A stretch of 64,000 bases of DNA from the NCBI GenBank assembly GCA_051294375.1, contig CM119268.1, positions 18,607,889 through 18,671,888 of the forward strand. Reading direction: 5' to 3'. The translations under genes were made by a program, and so were the position numbers. The notes beneath the pieces were generated by a model. That model made no database searches and had not been told where the DNA came from. It worked only from the letters and a program-made list of their open reading frames with translations. Within the stretch, counting starts at the first letter, position 1; each line of letters opens with the position of its first letter. This DNA comes from Paraspadella gotoi (Eukaryota; Chaetognatha). Below, in pieces: positions 1-11,798 of the stretch.

Positions 1-357
1 TGTCATCCCCGTCTTTTTAGTTGTGCCGCGAGTACTTCGGTCGGTCTGTCGGTCGCTTTGTTGGTCTGTCCCTCGGTATGTCCCATTTATGTTAAAAATG
101 CATATATTTCGCCTATAGTTGATTGCTCATTTGTTCTGACAATATAAAATCTAAGTGACTGCTTGCGCCGCCTTCAAGAAATCCAAAAACTGTAAAGAAT
201 AAAAGACAAGTTTCCGATGCAATGAGTGTCAAAAATACACGTGAAAAGAAAGTCACTGCGGCGCAACACATTTGAATTACCGTTCTTTTTTTTTCACTTT
301 TATGTCAAATTTGGTTATCATCGGTTTTGTTGAGGTCGACGTGAGCGGTTTATTTTT

Positions 358-620
358 TCGTCGTCGTCGTCATCATCATCTTCGCTTAATTTCGTCGTTT
401 TTTGACGTCGATTTAGTCGTCATTGTCATCGTCATCAACATTGTGTTCGCTCACTATGTTCTTTTTTTGTCATCGACGTCATCATCCTTATTATCGTCCT
501 ATCGTCTTTGTCATCGTCGTCGTCTTTGTCAATGTTTTTGTCGTTGTCATCTTCTTTGTCGTCATCGTTGTCGCCGTCATCGTCGTCGTCATCGTCGTCG
601 TCGTCGTCGTCGTCTCCTTG
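358..620 (+). repeat. CGT/CAT trinucleotide tract
   Basis: Imperfect CGT and CATCGT repeats, ending in pure (TCG)n at 592-612. All open frames here are repeat-driven. Similar CGT tracts recur at 1670-1730, 5705-5745, 8828-8880 and 11594-11660. Confidence 0.9.
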
Positions 621-931
621 TTGACGTCGAAATCTCATCGTGAACGTCGTTCGGATTTTCTCCGCGTAATTAACCGCGACTTTGACGTTGCAAACCTTAA
701 ATGGATTAAGACATCAACAAACAACAACAACATCACCTACAGCAAATGGAGGGATCGACTCGCGCTGCAACAGCCCTCGCTACAACTCGAGAAATAGTAG
801 TATACAACTAAATAGTAACAAAAATATAACAAAATAAAATCCCTCGAAGATGTTACGAGCGCAAGACGGAAAAAATGAAAGGATGAAAAAACAACTTTTC
901 GCCCTGAAAGTTTTTATACAAAAAAAGTGAC

Positions 932-1349
932 TGTTGTGGCGGTATATTCACTCTGTGGATGGAACGCACGGTTGAACCTCTGAGCCATTCTGAGCCTCTG
1001 GGATTGGATGGCTGAAGTCGGAGGTGAGGCGGTTGGAATATATCGCCACACTGTCATCGCTGATGGAATCGGAACCAAGATTGGAATCGAGACCCGCGAC
1101 TCGGATAAAATCCGCCGAGGACTCTTTGATTGGATGGATCACCATCGAAACCGACCAATAAGAAGATGGGCTTCATGAAATCGGGAAAACGAGCCCGTGT
1201 CAATGATCCGATTGTATTGTATAAATACTGATCATTTTTGTATTGAATCCATCTGTCTCAAATTCTGACACCGTCTTTGCTTGTGACTTTTCTAAAGAAT
1301 AAAATCCACTTTGGTTTCATGTTAAAATCTCTGTCCATTTACTAAAATG
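932..1349 (+). mobile_element. Candidate LTR of an LTR retrotransposon (remnant)
   Basis: The segment begins TGTTGTGGCGG, has a TATA-type box (TATAAATA, 1220-1227), an AATAAA at 1298-1303, and abuts a tRNA-Leu primer-binding sequence at 1350. That order is typical of a 5' LTR. The exact 3' end is unclear, because the nearest CA lies 13 bases before the primer site. No gag or pol follows, so only the LTR and leader remain. Confidence 0.6.
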
Positions 1350-1393
1350 TGGTGGCAGCGGTGCGATTAGAACCTACGCCTCCAAAGAGACTG
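1350..1393 (-). other. Antisense tRNA-Leu 3' half with CCA, extended primer-binding site
   Basis: The plus strand reads TGGTGGCAGCGGTG, then GATT, GAACC, ACGCCTCC and AAGAGACTG. This is the complement of the acceptor stem, T arm and variable region of animal tRNA-Leu, including the CCA added after transcription. About 40 of 44 bases agree with the tRNA-Leu sequence I recall, well beyond the usual 18-nt primer-binding site. Confidence 0.7.
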
Positions 1394-2039
1394 CTGTGTT
1401 GAAAACAACATTTAAAATTTAGGCGAAGTAACTTAAAAAAAAAACGTTTGAATTAAAAAAAAAAGCACCGGATAAATAAAAAACCGATAAAAACAACAAC
1501 AACATTTCTCGCCACTTGAGAGAAATCAACGACAACTTAAAATCTCCTTCGTCTTTCGTGATTCTTTTTTTTCCGCGGCCTTTCACAGAGGGCGCCTCGT
1601 TTCTGCCGCCATCTTGAAAAAGGCCGCGCGACGGCACTCCAAAAATAATAAGCCGGTTTCGCCGCCGTCGTTGTTGTCGTCTTCGTCGTCGTTATCGTCG
1701 TTATCTTCGTCGTCGTTATCGTCGTCATTGCCGGCCGCTTTATATGTCGACGACATCAAAACAATGAAGAAAAAAAAACCGAGTCCACAACAACGACTTG
1801 GGCCGGTACAAAAACATTATAGGAAGATGAAGACGACGACGTCGACGACAACGATGACGACGACGAGGGCACCGACGATGCTGACGACGACTAAAAGGCA
1901 GCGACACCTTAGATAAGACATAAGGGTGCCGCTATGAAAAGCCTGGCAGCAGTTAACGACAACAATAACAACAAAGCGTATAACGTCAAAACGTAAAAGG
2001 GCGGCTTGGAAAAACCTCCCTCTCGTTAATAACTCTATT

Positions 2040-2220
2040 CTCTTTCTCTCTCTCTCTCTCTCTCTGCATGCATCGTCGTCTCTCTCTTCTTCCTTTGCTC
2101 TTCGTCCTCGTTCTTGATCTCTATGCTCGTCGTCCATCTCTCTCTTCTCCTCTCGTCCGTCTCGTAGATCTCTCTCTCTCTTCTCTCTTCTTTCTCTCTC
2201 TCTCTCTCTCTCTCTCTCAT
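2040..2220 (+). repeat. TC microsatellite, interrupted
   Basis: Two long (TC)n runs separated by 100 bases of mixed pyrimidine-rich sequence. Confidence 0.95.
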
Positions 2221-2819
2221 CTTTTTGCTGGCTGAGTATTTTCTTCATCTACTTTCTTCTTATCGCTTTTCCCTTCCGGGACTACGCTTACCGAGCCCTT
2301 TCTGGCCTTGCCAACGTAGTCCTTTCTGGGCCCTTACCATACCCGATCTTTTCTTGGTTATCACCTGCTCCGCCCCGAACTTTCCATGTCATTTCCACCA
2401 CTTCTTTCCATGTCATTGCCTCCGCCAACTTTTCTTTTTTTCACCGTGTTTTTTTTTCAGTTTTTTTTTTTTATAATTTCTCTTTCTCTCTTTATATATC
2501 CTTTTTAATCTTCAACCCTTTTTTTTACTTTCCCCATAATATTTTTTTTGGTATTCTTCAATTCTTATCTTTCTCTTTTACTTCCCTCCATTTTTTTTAC
2601 TCTTTTCATCATCTTTCCTCTTTTCGGGATCCTCCTTTCTATTTTTTTAATCCATCCTCCTTTTTCGTCTCTCTCTCTCTCTCTTCTCTTCTCTCTCTCT
2701 CTCCTCTCTCTCTCTCCTCTCTCTCTCTCCTTTCTCTATTCCCCATCGCCCCAATTTTTCTCTACTCGACATCACTTTTCCTATTTTCCTTTTCATTTTA
2801 ACTCTGCCATCCTTTCCTC

Positions 2820-3254
2820 TTTTCTTAAACCCTCCTCCCCTACCACCCTTCCCTCGGCGTCCTCGCTCCTCCTGTCCTTCCCCTTTCCGCGTCCTCCTCC
2901 TCGCCCTTCACCCTCGATCCCCTCTCCTCCTCCCTCGCCCTCTCCTCCTCCCCTCTCCCTCTCCCCTCTGCCACTCCCTTCACGGCCTCTCCACCTCGCT
3001 ACCACTCCTCCCCTTCAACCCTCTCCAGCCTCCTGCCTGCCCTGCCCTTCACCCTCTCCGCGGCTGTCCATCCTGTCACTGGGCCGTTCTTCACCCTGCG
3101 TCCCTCTGCGTCCTCCACTCGCCGCTTCACCACTACTCTCCGCTGCCTGCCTCGGCTCCCCCTTCACGGCCTCTCGCGCCTCCTCGCTCCTCCCCTGTCC
3201 AACCTGCTCTTCGCCCGGCCCATCCACGTCGCTCCATTTCGCCACATTCTCAAG
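2820..3254 (+). other. C/T-rich tract immediately before receptor exon A
   Basis: Over 400 bases dominated by C and T, open in all plus frames because of composition. It probably serves as intron end and polypyrimidine tract. No amino-terminal-domain sequence of a glutamate receptor is recognisable, although the exon A frame runs open through it. Confidence 0.5.
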
Positions 3255-3429
3255 GTGCCGGCTGCCGACCGGCTGGAACGCGGGGCGGAGGTGGCTGCGC
3301 TACGCGACCGGAACCGCACGCGCGAGACGCCGTTCCGTCGCGTGCTACGCGTGACGACGATCGTGGAGGAGCCTTACGTGATGTACAAGAAGGACGCGTA
3401 CAAGTTCACGGGCAACGAACGTTTCGAGG
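3255..3429 (+). CDS. Grik-like: Receptor exon A: start of ligand-binding lobe S1
   Basis: The acceptor is TTCTCAAG before GTG at 3255 and the donor is G|GTAAGA at 3430 (phase 1). It encodes a linker ending [19 protein letters not shown] and then TGNERFEG, the standard opening of the S1 half of the glutamate-binding domain. The reading frame stays open upstream through the C/T-rich tract to beyond 3060, so the acceptor is chosen by family fit (the linker normally begins just here) and not by a stop codon. Confidence 0.85.
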
Positions 3430-3827
3430 GTAAGACACTGTTGTTGTTGTCGTGATTATTTCTGTGTTTGCTGTTTGTGTGGTCAATGTTTTTGTTTTTG
3501 TTTTGGGGGATTTGTTTAAAGTTTTTAAACAACTTTGTATTTTTATATTTGACCGTTGTTGTGTTACGTCTCATAGTTTACTTGGTTTCTTTTTGTTTTC
3601 CTTGCTTGTGTTGTTGATGTTCTTGTTATTTTTGTTGTGGTTTTTTGTTGCTTTTGTTTTGACCTCCTTAAAAAAATATCTTCTACCTTTTTCCCCTTTT
3701 TTTCCTCGAATTCGGTTAAGGGAAAAAAAGGAAAAGATAAAAAAAGGCGCTGAGGGGAAAAAGGAGGAAAATGATCGATTTGTTATGATTACCGAATCTC
3801 CTTCCTTTCTTTCCTTCTTTCTTTCTC

Positions 3828-3859
<32 letters not shown>

Positions 3860-6364
3860 ATTTGTTTTTTCTGGGTCTCTCTTCCCAACCCGCGTCATCA
3901 CCGAGAACAAGAGACTCGTCATCCTTAATCTGTCAGGACAGAGGATCACCCAACGAGAAGAGGTCACAACAAACAACAACAACAACAGAGACGATCGTTA
4001 TCAACGACCCAAACCGGAGATTGACCCCTCAAGGCTTCACTCCATTCTAATCTTTATCTCTTTTCCCTTCATTGTAGAACGGAATAGATTGAAATCCTAG
4101 TTCTGTAATTTATGTAATGTTAAAGAATCTACTGTAGACAACAAAATAAAATAAATTGTGAGATCATAACATAGGATTTTGAAATATATTACTATAGTAT
4201 ATACATAAAATAGAGCTTGAAAGGTTAAGCATGAAATAAAATTATACCGCCTAAAAAATTATAATATTATCGGTTTAGATTAGTAAAAAAACTAAAAAAT
4301 ATTATGTCATTATAAAATAAAATAAAATTAAAATTTCTGAATAAATTTTCCTAAATCCGTTTTCAAAAAAGATCTCAATGAAATATTTAAACTTTCGAAT
4401 ACAATATGTTTTCATTATTTATAAAAATGAACCAACTCCGTCTTCAGGCTACTGCGTGGACCTCCTCCGCGCCATCTCCGTGGAGGAAGGCTTCAACTTC
4501 TCCATCCGCGTCGTCAGAGACGGAAAATATGGATCGATGGAGGCGGAGACCGGGAAGTGGACGGGGATGATCGGGGAGTTGATGGAGGGAGACGCCGATC
4601 TCGCGGTGGCGCCACTCACCGTCACTTACGACCGGGAAAAGGTGAGGAAAGAGGAAGAGGATCGGTGAGTCAAGGTGAGGAAAGCGGGGGGAGGAGGGGT
4701 GGGGAAAAGGTGAGGAAAGGGCCAACTGTTTATCGCCTCGAGTTGAATCCCTCAATTATTTATCACTCTGTACTTAAGAATCAGAGATGTGGTTTATTTG
4801 GTTTTTTTGTAAGGATGGTCTGTCAATATCACTTTCCCTAATCGAAATTTCTTTCCTATACTTTCAGTCGCTGTCAGTAAAATGTATGGTTATGAAGGGA
4901 AACCTCAAAATTCTTTAAGAGGTGCAAAATTTCTAACTTCGGTCTTGGCAGACACCGGAGTCCAAGGCAAAGTGTCGAGTCAAACTCCCTCTCCATGAAT
5001 GAAAAATTATTCGTCGCCTCGAAATTTATTTCCGCTTTTCACCATTTTTTTTTTTCTTCACAAAACAATTCTGGTGATAAATTTAAATTTTCTTCTCTAG
5101 CAAAGAATCTCTTCTGCAAAGCAGAATTCGGACCTGCACTTGCAAAATCCATGAAGGCGGCAACGCCTCTCTTTCTCTTTATCTCTCTTTCTCTTTTACG
5201 TGACGCGAGTTCCCGAAGCCATTCATTTCCTCGGGGCAAATCACCCACTTTTCTGAAAGTGACGTAAATCTCTGACGTCATTCTTTGTGACCTAAATCAC
5301 CTCAACAATTCGCCTTGAGTAATATTCTGACCGTCATCCCCGACTTCTTTTACCGTAATTCTACGAAGCTGGAGGACCTTCAAAAATGTTCACCGGGCAG
5401 TTTCTTAATTCATTGCACTTTTAATATTCCTATTCCCCGTGACGTATTTCGCTTGCCCCATTTCCACAAGGCGAGACGTAATCCTCCGCCAATATTTCCC
5501 GTGACGTAATTATCTTCTCCCTTCCCTCGTGACGTAATACTCCTTTCCGTTTTCCCGTGACGTAATTCGCGTGACGCAAGCATCGTCTCAAATCGGCGTC
5601 CGCTTAGAACTGAAACGCTCTTCCGCCATAATCGACGATTAGCGAAGATGAAGAGGAGAGAAGAGAAGAGAAGAGTCGCTTACGAGTGGGGAAGTGATTG
5701 ATGATGTCGTCGTCGTCGTTGTCGTCGTCGTCGCTGTCGTCGTCCCGGACCGCCTCATAACTGGACTTGTCTACGACGTGGTAGTTACCGTCGTCCCTGT
5801 TGTCGTCGGATCAATCATAACTGTAGTTTCCAGTTATTGTTGTTGTTGTTCACTGAGAGAAACGGAAGAGTATTTATTTCTTCCAATTCCTTTGCCTTGT
5901 CATAACATGACATAAGAACCTTTAGTAGTTGCTTCATTCTCTCGCGATTACAAAATGTCAAGCTCTGATGCTTGGAATTGCGTTAAATGTGCGTTAAACA
6001 AGCAAATGTCAAGCAAACGAGCAAATGTCAAGCTCTGATTCTTGGCATAGCGTTAAATCTGCGTTAAACAAGAAAATGTTAAGCAAACAAGCAAATGTCA
6101 AGCTTTGATGCTTGGAATCGCGTAAATGTAGTGTATAAACAAGCAAATGTCAAGCTCTGATGCTTGGAATCGCGTATAAATGTGCGTTTAAACAAGCAAT
6201 AAAAATGGCGAACAATTTGCATAAATCCTAAGCGTCGCCCCTCCCCGATTCCGCGGTGCTTAATCTTAACTGTCGCTGGCAGAATCAACCCCGTTTGCCT
6301 TGTCGTAGTTATATTTTTTATATTTTTGATAATTTTATAATAATAAATAATAATAATAATAATA

Positions 6365-6423
<59 letters not shown>

Positions 6424-9400
6424 TTTTATTTTAAGGATGGTCTTTTTTTTTCACCATCATCTCCTAACCTTTTTTCAACATATCCTATCTCTACCTCTCT
6501 TTTCCGTCCATTCTCTTTTTCAATACATATTTTCTTGATTCCGACTTCTTCTTCCCCTATCATCTCTCTTCTCCTCCTCTTCCTCCTCCTCTTCCTCCTT
6601 CTCCCCCCCCCAATTTACCCGTAAGTCTGACGGACATGAAACATGTTTTTTGCGCCAAATATCCTCGGCCAAACACGACTGTCTCTCTAGACTAGAGAGC
6701 CTAGAGTCTGAGTCGAAACAACATCAATCCCTTTGCCCGATCCCACCCCTTTAAAGTTGATAATAAAAAATACATTAGAAAAAAAAATTCATTAGATAGG
6801 CCGAATTTTTAACTGATATCATTAATATATAAAATTAAAAATTACTAATTTTAGTACTAAAATATAGTTTTTTAAAGTTTACTTTACTTAATAAAATATT
6901 CTTTTTAAAAGAACAATAATTTCTTTAATCAAAATTTTATGATGAATTAATTTCTGCTTTTAAAACTAGATAAAGATTTTAAATTTTGTAATATAAGTAC
7001 CATCTATAAATATGGCCCAATGCAAAATTGAAAAAAAATTATATATGACAAGACAAGACTGTTCAAAATCTACTCTATCAATTTTGCTTAGCAACTTTCA
7101 CTCCGGCTTAATACCTACCAACCCCTTTGCCCCTTGGCCCCTTGGCCTCTCCGCCCCTCCGCCCCTTCACCCCACCGCCCCTTCGCCCTCCCCCCTCCAG
7201 GTGATCGACTTCACGAAACCCTTCATGAACCTCGGCATCTCCATCCTGTTCAAACGACCCGCGAAGAAGTCGCCCGGTCTCTTCGCCTTTCTATCTCCCC
7301 TCACTTTGGACGTGAGTTGTTGAAAGGAAGGGAGGAGAAGGGGATTGGGGTGAGGGAGGGAGGAAGTAATGAAAGAAGAAGAAAAGGAGGAAGAAATAAA
7401 GGGGAAGGGAGGAAATGGGGATTGGGGTGAGGGAGGGAGGAAGAAGAGAAAGAAGTAGAAAAGGAGAAAGAAAGAAAGGGGAAGGGAAGAGAAGGGGATT
7501 GGGTGAGGAAGAGGAAGAAGAGAAGAAGAAAGAAAAGGAGAAGAAAGAAAGGGGAAGGGAGGAAATGGGGATTGGAGCGAGGGAAGGAGGAAAAAGGAAG
7601 AAGAAATGGGAGAAAAAAGAAAAGGGGAGGGAGGAATGGGGATTGGTGTGAGGGAGGGAGAAGAAGAGAAGAAAAAGAAAAAGAGGAAGAAATAAAGGGG
7701 AAGGGAGGAAATGTGGATTGGGGTGAGGGAGGGAGGAAGAAGAGGAAGAAGAAGAAAAGGAGGAAGAAAGAAAGGGGAAGGGAGGATTGAGATTGGGTTA
7801 GAGAGGAAGAGGAAAAGTTAAAAGTTAAAAAAAATATAAAGAAAAGAAAAAAGATAAAGGATAGAGATATATAGATAGGAGAGAACTAGAGAGAGGAGGA
7901 AAGGAAAAAAAAACACGTAAAAAAGAGGACTAAGATCGGCTAAGAAAGAGAGGAGAGAAGAGGTGGAAAAGATGATAAGTTAGGGAAAATAAAAAGAAAA
8001 GAAAAGAAAAGAAAAGAAAAGAAACTAGAGCAATTGCTAGTTAGAAAAAGAGAGGACCCCCGATTGTTTACGGATATAAATTCCTCTTTACTTGTTTTTC
8101 CAAATGTTTGTTTTCGTCGCTTCTTCTCCGCAATTAGTCTTTTTTTCTTCGACGCGTGTTTTCCTTTTATAGCGCCACCTTGCCATTTCAAACAAGCAAA
8201 GTGGTTGTTTGAATTACCCAATGCACAATGCCTAATACAAGTTGAATTTACTAACCTTCAACTGTTGCTGTTTCATTTAAAATCTCATATCAATGGTATA
8301 ACTCTTTTCCCCTCCCTGCCCTTCTCTCTCTGAAGCTCTCCCGTCCTTTCTCAAATACTCCTTTATGCTCACCTACCTAACTTATTCTCTATATCCTAAT
8401 CCTCGTTCTGAACTTCCCTCCCCTGCCCTACCATGCCGTTTATTGACCTCCCCTACCCTAACCAATCATTATTCTTCCCACCTCGGCCCTCCTTGTCCCT
8501 TTACCGTCCAACCTAGTCAACCTTACCCAGTCTCTGGCCTCCCCTGCCCCTTACCCTTACCCTGCCCCCTGCCCCCTGCCCCCTGCCCCCATTTATCCTA
8601 CGCCGTTTGTCCGGTCGTTTTACGCTCTGTTTATCCTCTGCGCTTCGGTCGCCGCAGGAGAATTAACGTCTTTCGAAACGGCGCGCCTTTTCTTCCCGTC
8701 GGAACCATTTTGCCTTGTTTTTTCTGTTTTGTTTCCTGTTTCTTTATTCGTTGTTTCTTACTCTTTTTTTTTTAAGCTCGTTAGGTCAAAAAAATCTGTC
8801 TAGTCGTTTCTCGATTTTAAGTTTCCGTCGTCGTCGTTGTCATCGTCGTCATCGCTGTCATCGTCGTCATCCTCATCGTGGACCAAGGTGTAACTATTTG
8901 TTATTCCTTATTTCGTCGTCGTCGTTTGGCGTCGCCCCTGAAATTCGAGGCCCGCGGAGTAATAAAGGGCAGGGGAGGTCGCCGTTTCCAGGTTCCGAGC
9001 TTGTTTCCCTTTCGTATCCCCCATCCTACCTCCCCTCTCTTCCCCTCTCTCTCCCTCTAATCCCCCTCTCTTCCCCTCTCTCTCCTTTGCCCTTCTGCAC
9101 CGCTCGCCGAATCTTTATTTCTCGTTTCGAGTTGCGTTTAGCGGTGTTGGTAGTGGCAATGTGATGCCATTGGTGATGCCATTGGTGATGCCATGGTGGT
9201 GCCATTGTTGGTGCCATCGCTGGTGCTATCGCTATGATGTCATTGGTGGCGTAGTTCTCAGATTCTCTTCTTTCTTTTCTGTTGTTTTCGTATTTTTTTC
9301 ATTTTCTTCTTTCATCGACGAAACTTTCTTAACTTTTTTGCAATTCGAGAATCACAAAAATCAAACCGATGACACTTGATATCTTAATTACACTTTAATT

Positions 9401-11592
9401 GAAAATAGAGTCAGTTCACCTGATGTGTTTCTGTCGTCTTCAATCTTCTCGATTATAGGTCTGTCGTCTATTATTACAAGCCTATTCAAATATTACTTAA
9501 TATCTTACTATTTCTCACTACTATTTGTAAAATATTTCACATTTCCTTCTTCTTTGAAAATTTTCCCCTTTTTTCTTTCCTCCTCTTTTTTCTTTCTTTT
9601 TCTTCTTTCTCCATTCCTCCTCTTTTCCTTCCTCTTCTTTCTCTCCACCATCCTTCTCCCCCTCCACCTTCCAACAACGAATCAAAATTATGCCTCAATT
9701 GTCGTTTCCATTCTCTGCCTTAATTTCTTCTTCCCTTCGTTGAGTCGCCTTGATCGAGAGAAATGGTCGACGGCAGCGCCGGCCGCAGCCGCTCCGCCGG
9801 CTGAGTCCGCTGCGCCGGTAGAATTTTCTGCGCCAGTAGCATCATACTATCAAGAGAAATGACCTATCGACGTACTTTGTCGACCTAGGGATGTGATTGG
9901 TCGTTTTTTTTTTCGGATCATCGAACAACTGACCAATCGTAGATCTACAACCTTGGGTTAACCGGTAACCAATAACTTATGATCAACAAAGACACATAAA
10001 GGGGTGGATGGACGGGATTTCTGAGGGTTGTCACTAGCAATCATTTCGTCTCCTTTGTCTCATTATATCATGCATTGCCATTGTCTATAACTAATAAACA
10101 TTGTCAATTTTATAATTTACCTTTATCGTTAATTGACTATTCGTCTCGTTATTGTTGTGATAACCTTTGGCCAACGATTCAACCAACCGACCGTTCAGGC
10201 CAGAAAGACGGAGAGAGAGTTTCGAAGAGAGGTGAAGGCGCGAACCCGTGACCTTTCGACTCGATGATCTCTCCCTTTACCCTTTGAGTCGGACTCAGTT
10301 AAAAGTTAAATATAGTTTTTTTTTCTCTCAGTTATGATGTTTTTAATAATATTTTTATGAACGCTGTCTTTGTCGTCCCCTTTCGTCATCATCATCATCA
10401 TCATCGTCATCATCATCATCATCATCATCGTCATCATCATAAATCCGAGCCCGTGACCTTTGTCGTTCCCTCCCCCTGTTTACGCCGTCAGCATTACTCG
10501 CAAATGTATTGCTTCTTTTTTCTGTCCTCACCTGGCGCCTTGCTTCACCCTTTTTCCACCCAAACCCTTCACAGTGATCCACGTTTTGTTTAACCAAGTT
10601 TAAACTTATCTTTATTATTATAAAAAACTTTTTATAATTACTGATAATCTGAGAACATTTCTGAAGCAGTTTGGGAAGTTTCAAGAGTTAAGAAGAGATT
10701 AAAAGAAATATGAAAGGAAAAGAAATTCGCCTATAAACTTGATCATTAAATGAATCTGTCACCTTTTTTATTATTTTAGTTAAACATATTATGATTCGTC
10801 ATTTTAACTTCTATTAAATATTGACAACAGTTTCTTACTTGTAATAAAAATACTACTTATATTTTTGTGAAATATAAAAGTTACAAAATAAAATTAATCC
10901 TATTCTACGTAATGACTTAAAATACAACTCAATAAAAAAATTATCCATTCATTTTAAAAATAAGCTATCTTGCCCCTGACTTTAGATAGGCTTTGGTTGT
11001 TTAAGGCCTTCATCACTCTTACAAGATATAGCAGTTCCCTGCAAGCTTTTAATCAAGACTATCTCACAGTCTCGTTTATTCACTCCCAGAATACCTGGCT
11101 TCCTTATCAATGAAGTGGCATAACATTTCAAAGAATGTTTCAATTGTATGAAAAGCATTTATAGAATTTTGTATTAATATTAATTACATATGTATTTAAC
11201 TATACATACATAAGACGGTCAGAGTCACATTGCTCCCCATTTAGTCTTTCCACCTCCAACACCATCCACTCCATCTTCCACCCCCACCTCCAACATCCTC
11301 AAACAACTTCCAACATCCTCCAACATCTACCCCCCTCTCCACATACGCAACCCCTCTCCTCAACATGCCTCCAACATCTACGCCTCTCTCCAACATCCTC
11401 CAACAACCAACCCCTCCCCTCTCCAACATCCTCCAACATCCAACCCCCTCTCCAACATCCTCAAACGACCTCCAGATCCAAAGTCTCTTGTTTTCTTTTC
11501 TGGCGACGAAACCGGAAGTAATAGATGACGCGTCGACGCTTATTGCGTTTTTCTTTTTTTCGGTCGTCGGTGGCGTTATATTCCATCAATGT

Positions 11593-11625
<33 letters not shown>

Positions 11626-11762
11626 TTTGGCGTCGTTGTCGTCGTCGTCGTCGATTCTAGGTTTGCTTTTCTTTTTATGTTACTTTATTTGTTGTTATGT
11701 CGTCGTCGGTGATTTTTCCGTAGCCTTATATTTGCAACATATTTGTTTCCCTTTCTCTCTTC

Positions 11763-11798
<36 letters not shown>

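Noticed and set aside
2548-3354. 268-codon open frame on the plus strand
   Set aside because: Made of TC-repeat and C/T-rich sequence; its frame differs from exon A, and the peptide is low-complexity Ser/Leu/Pro.
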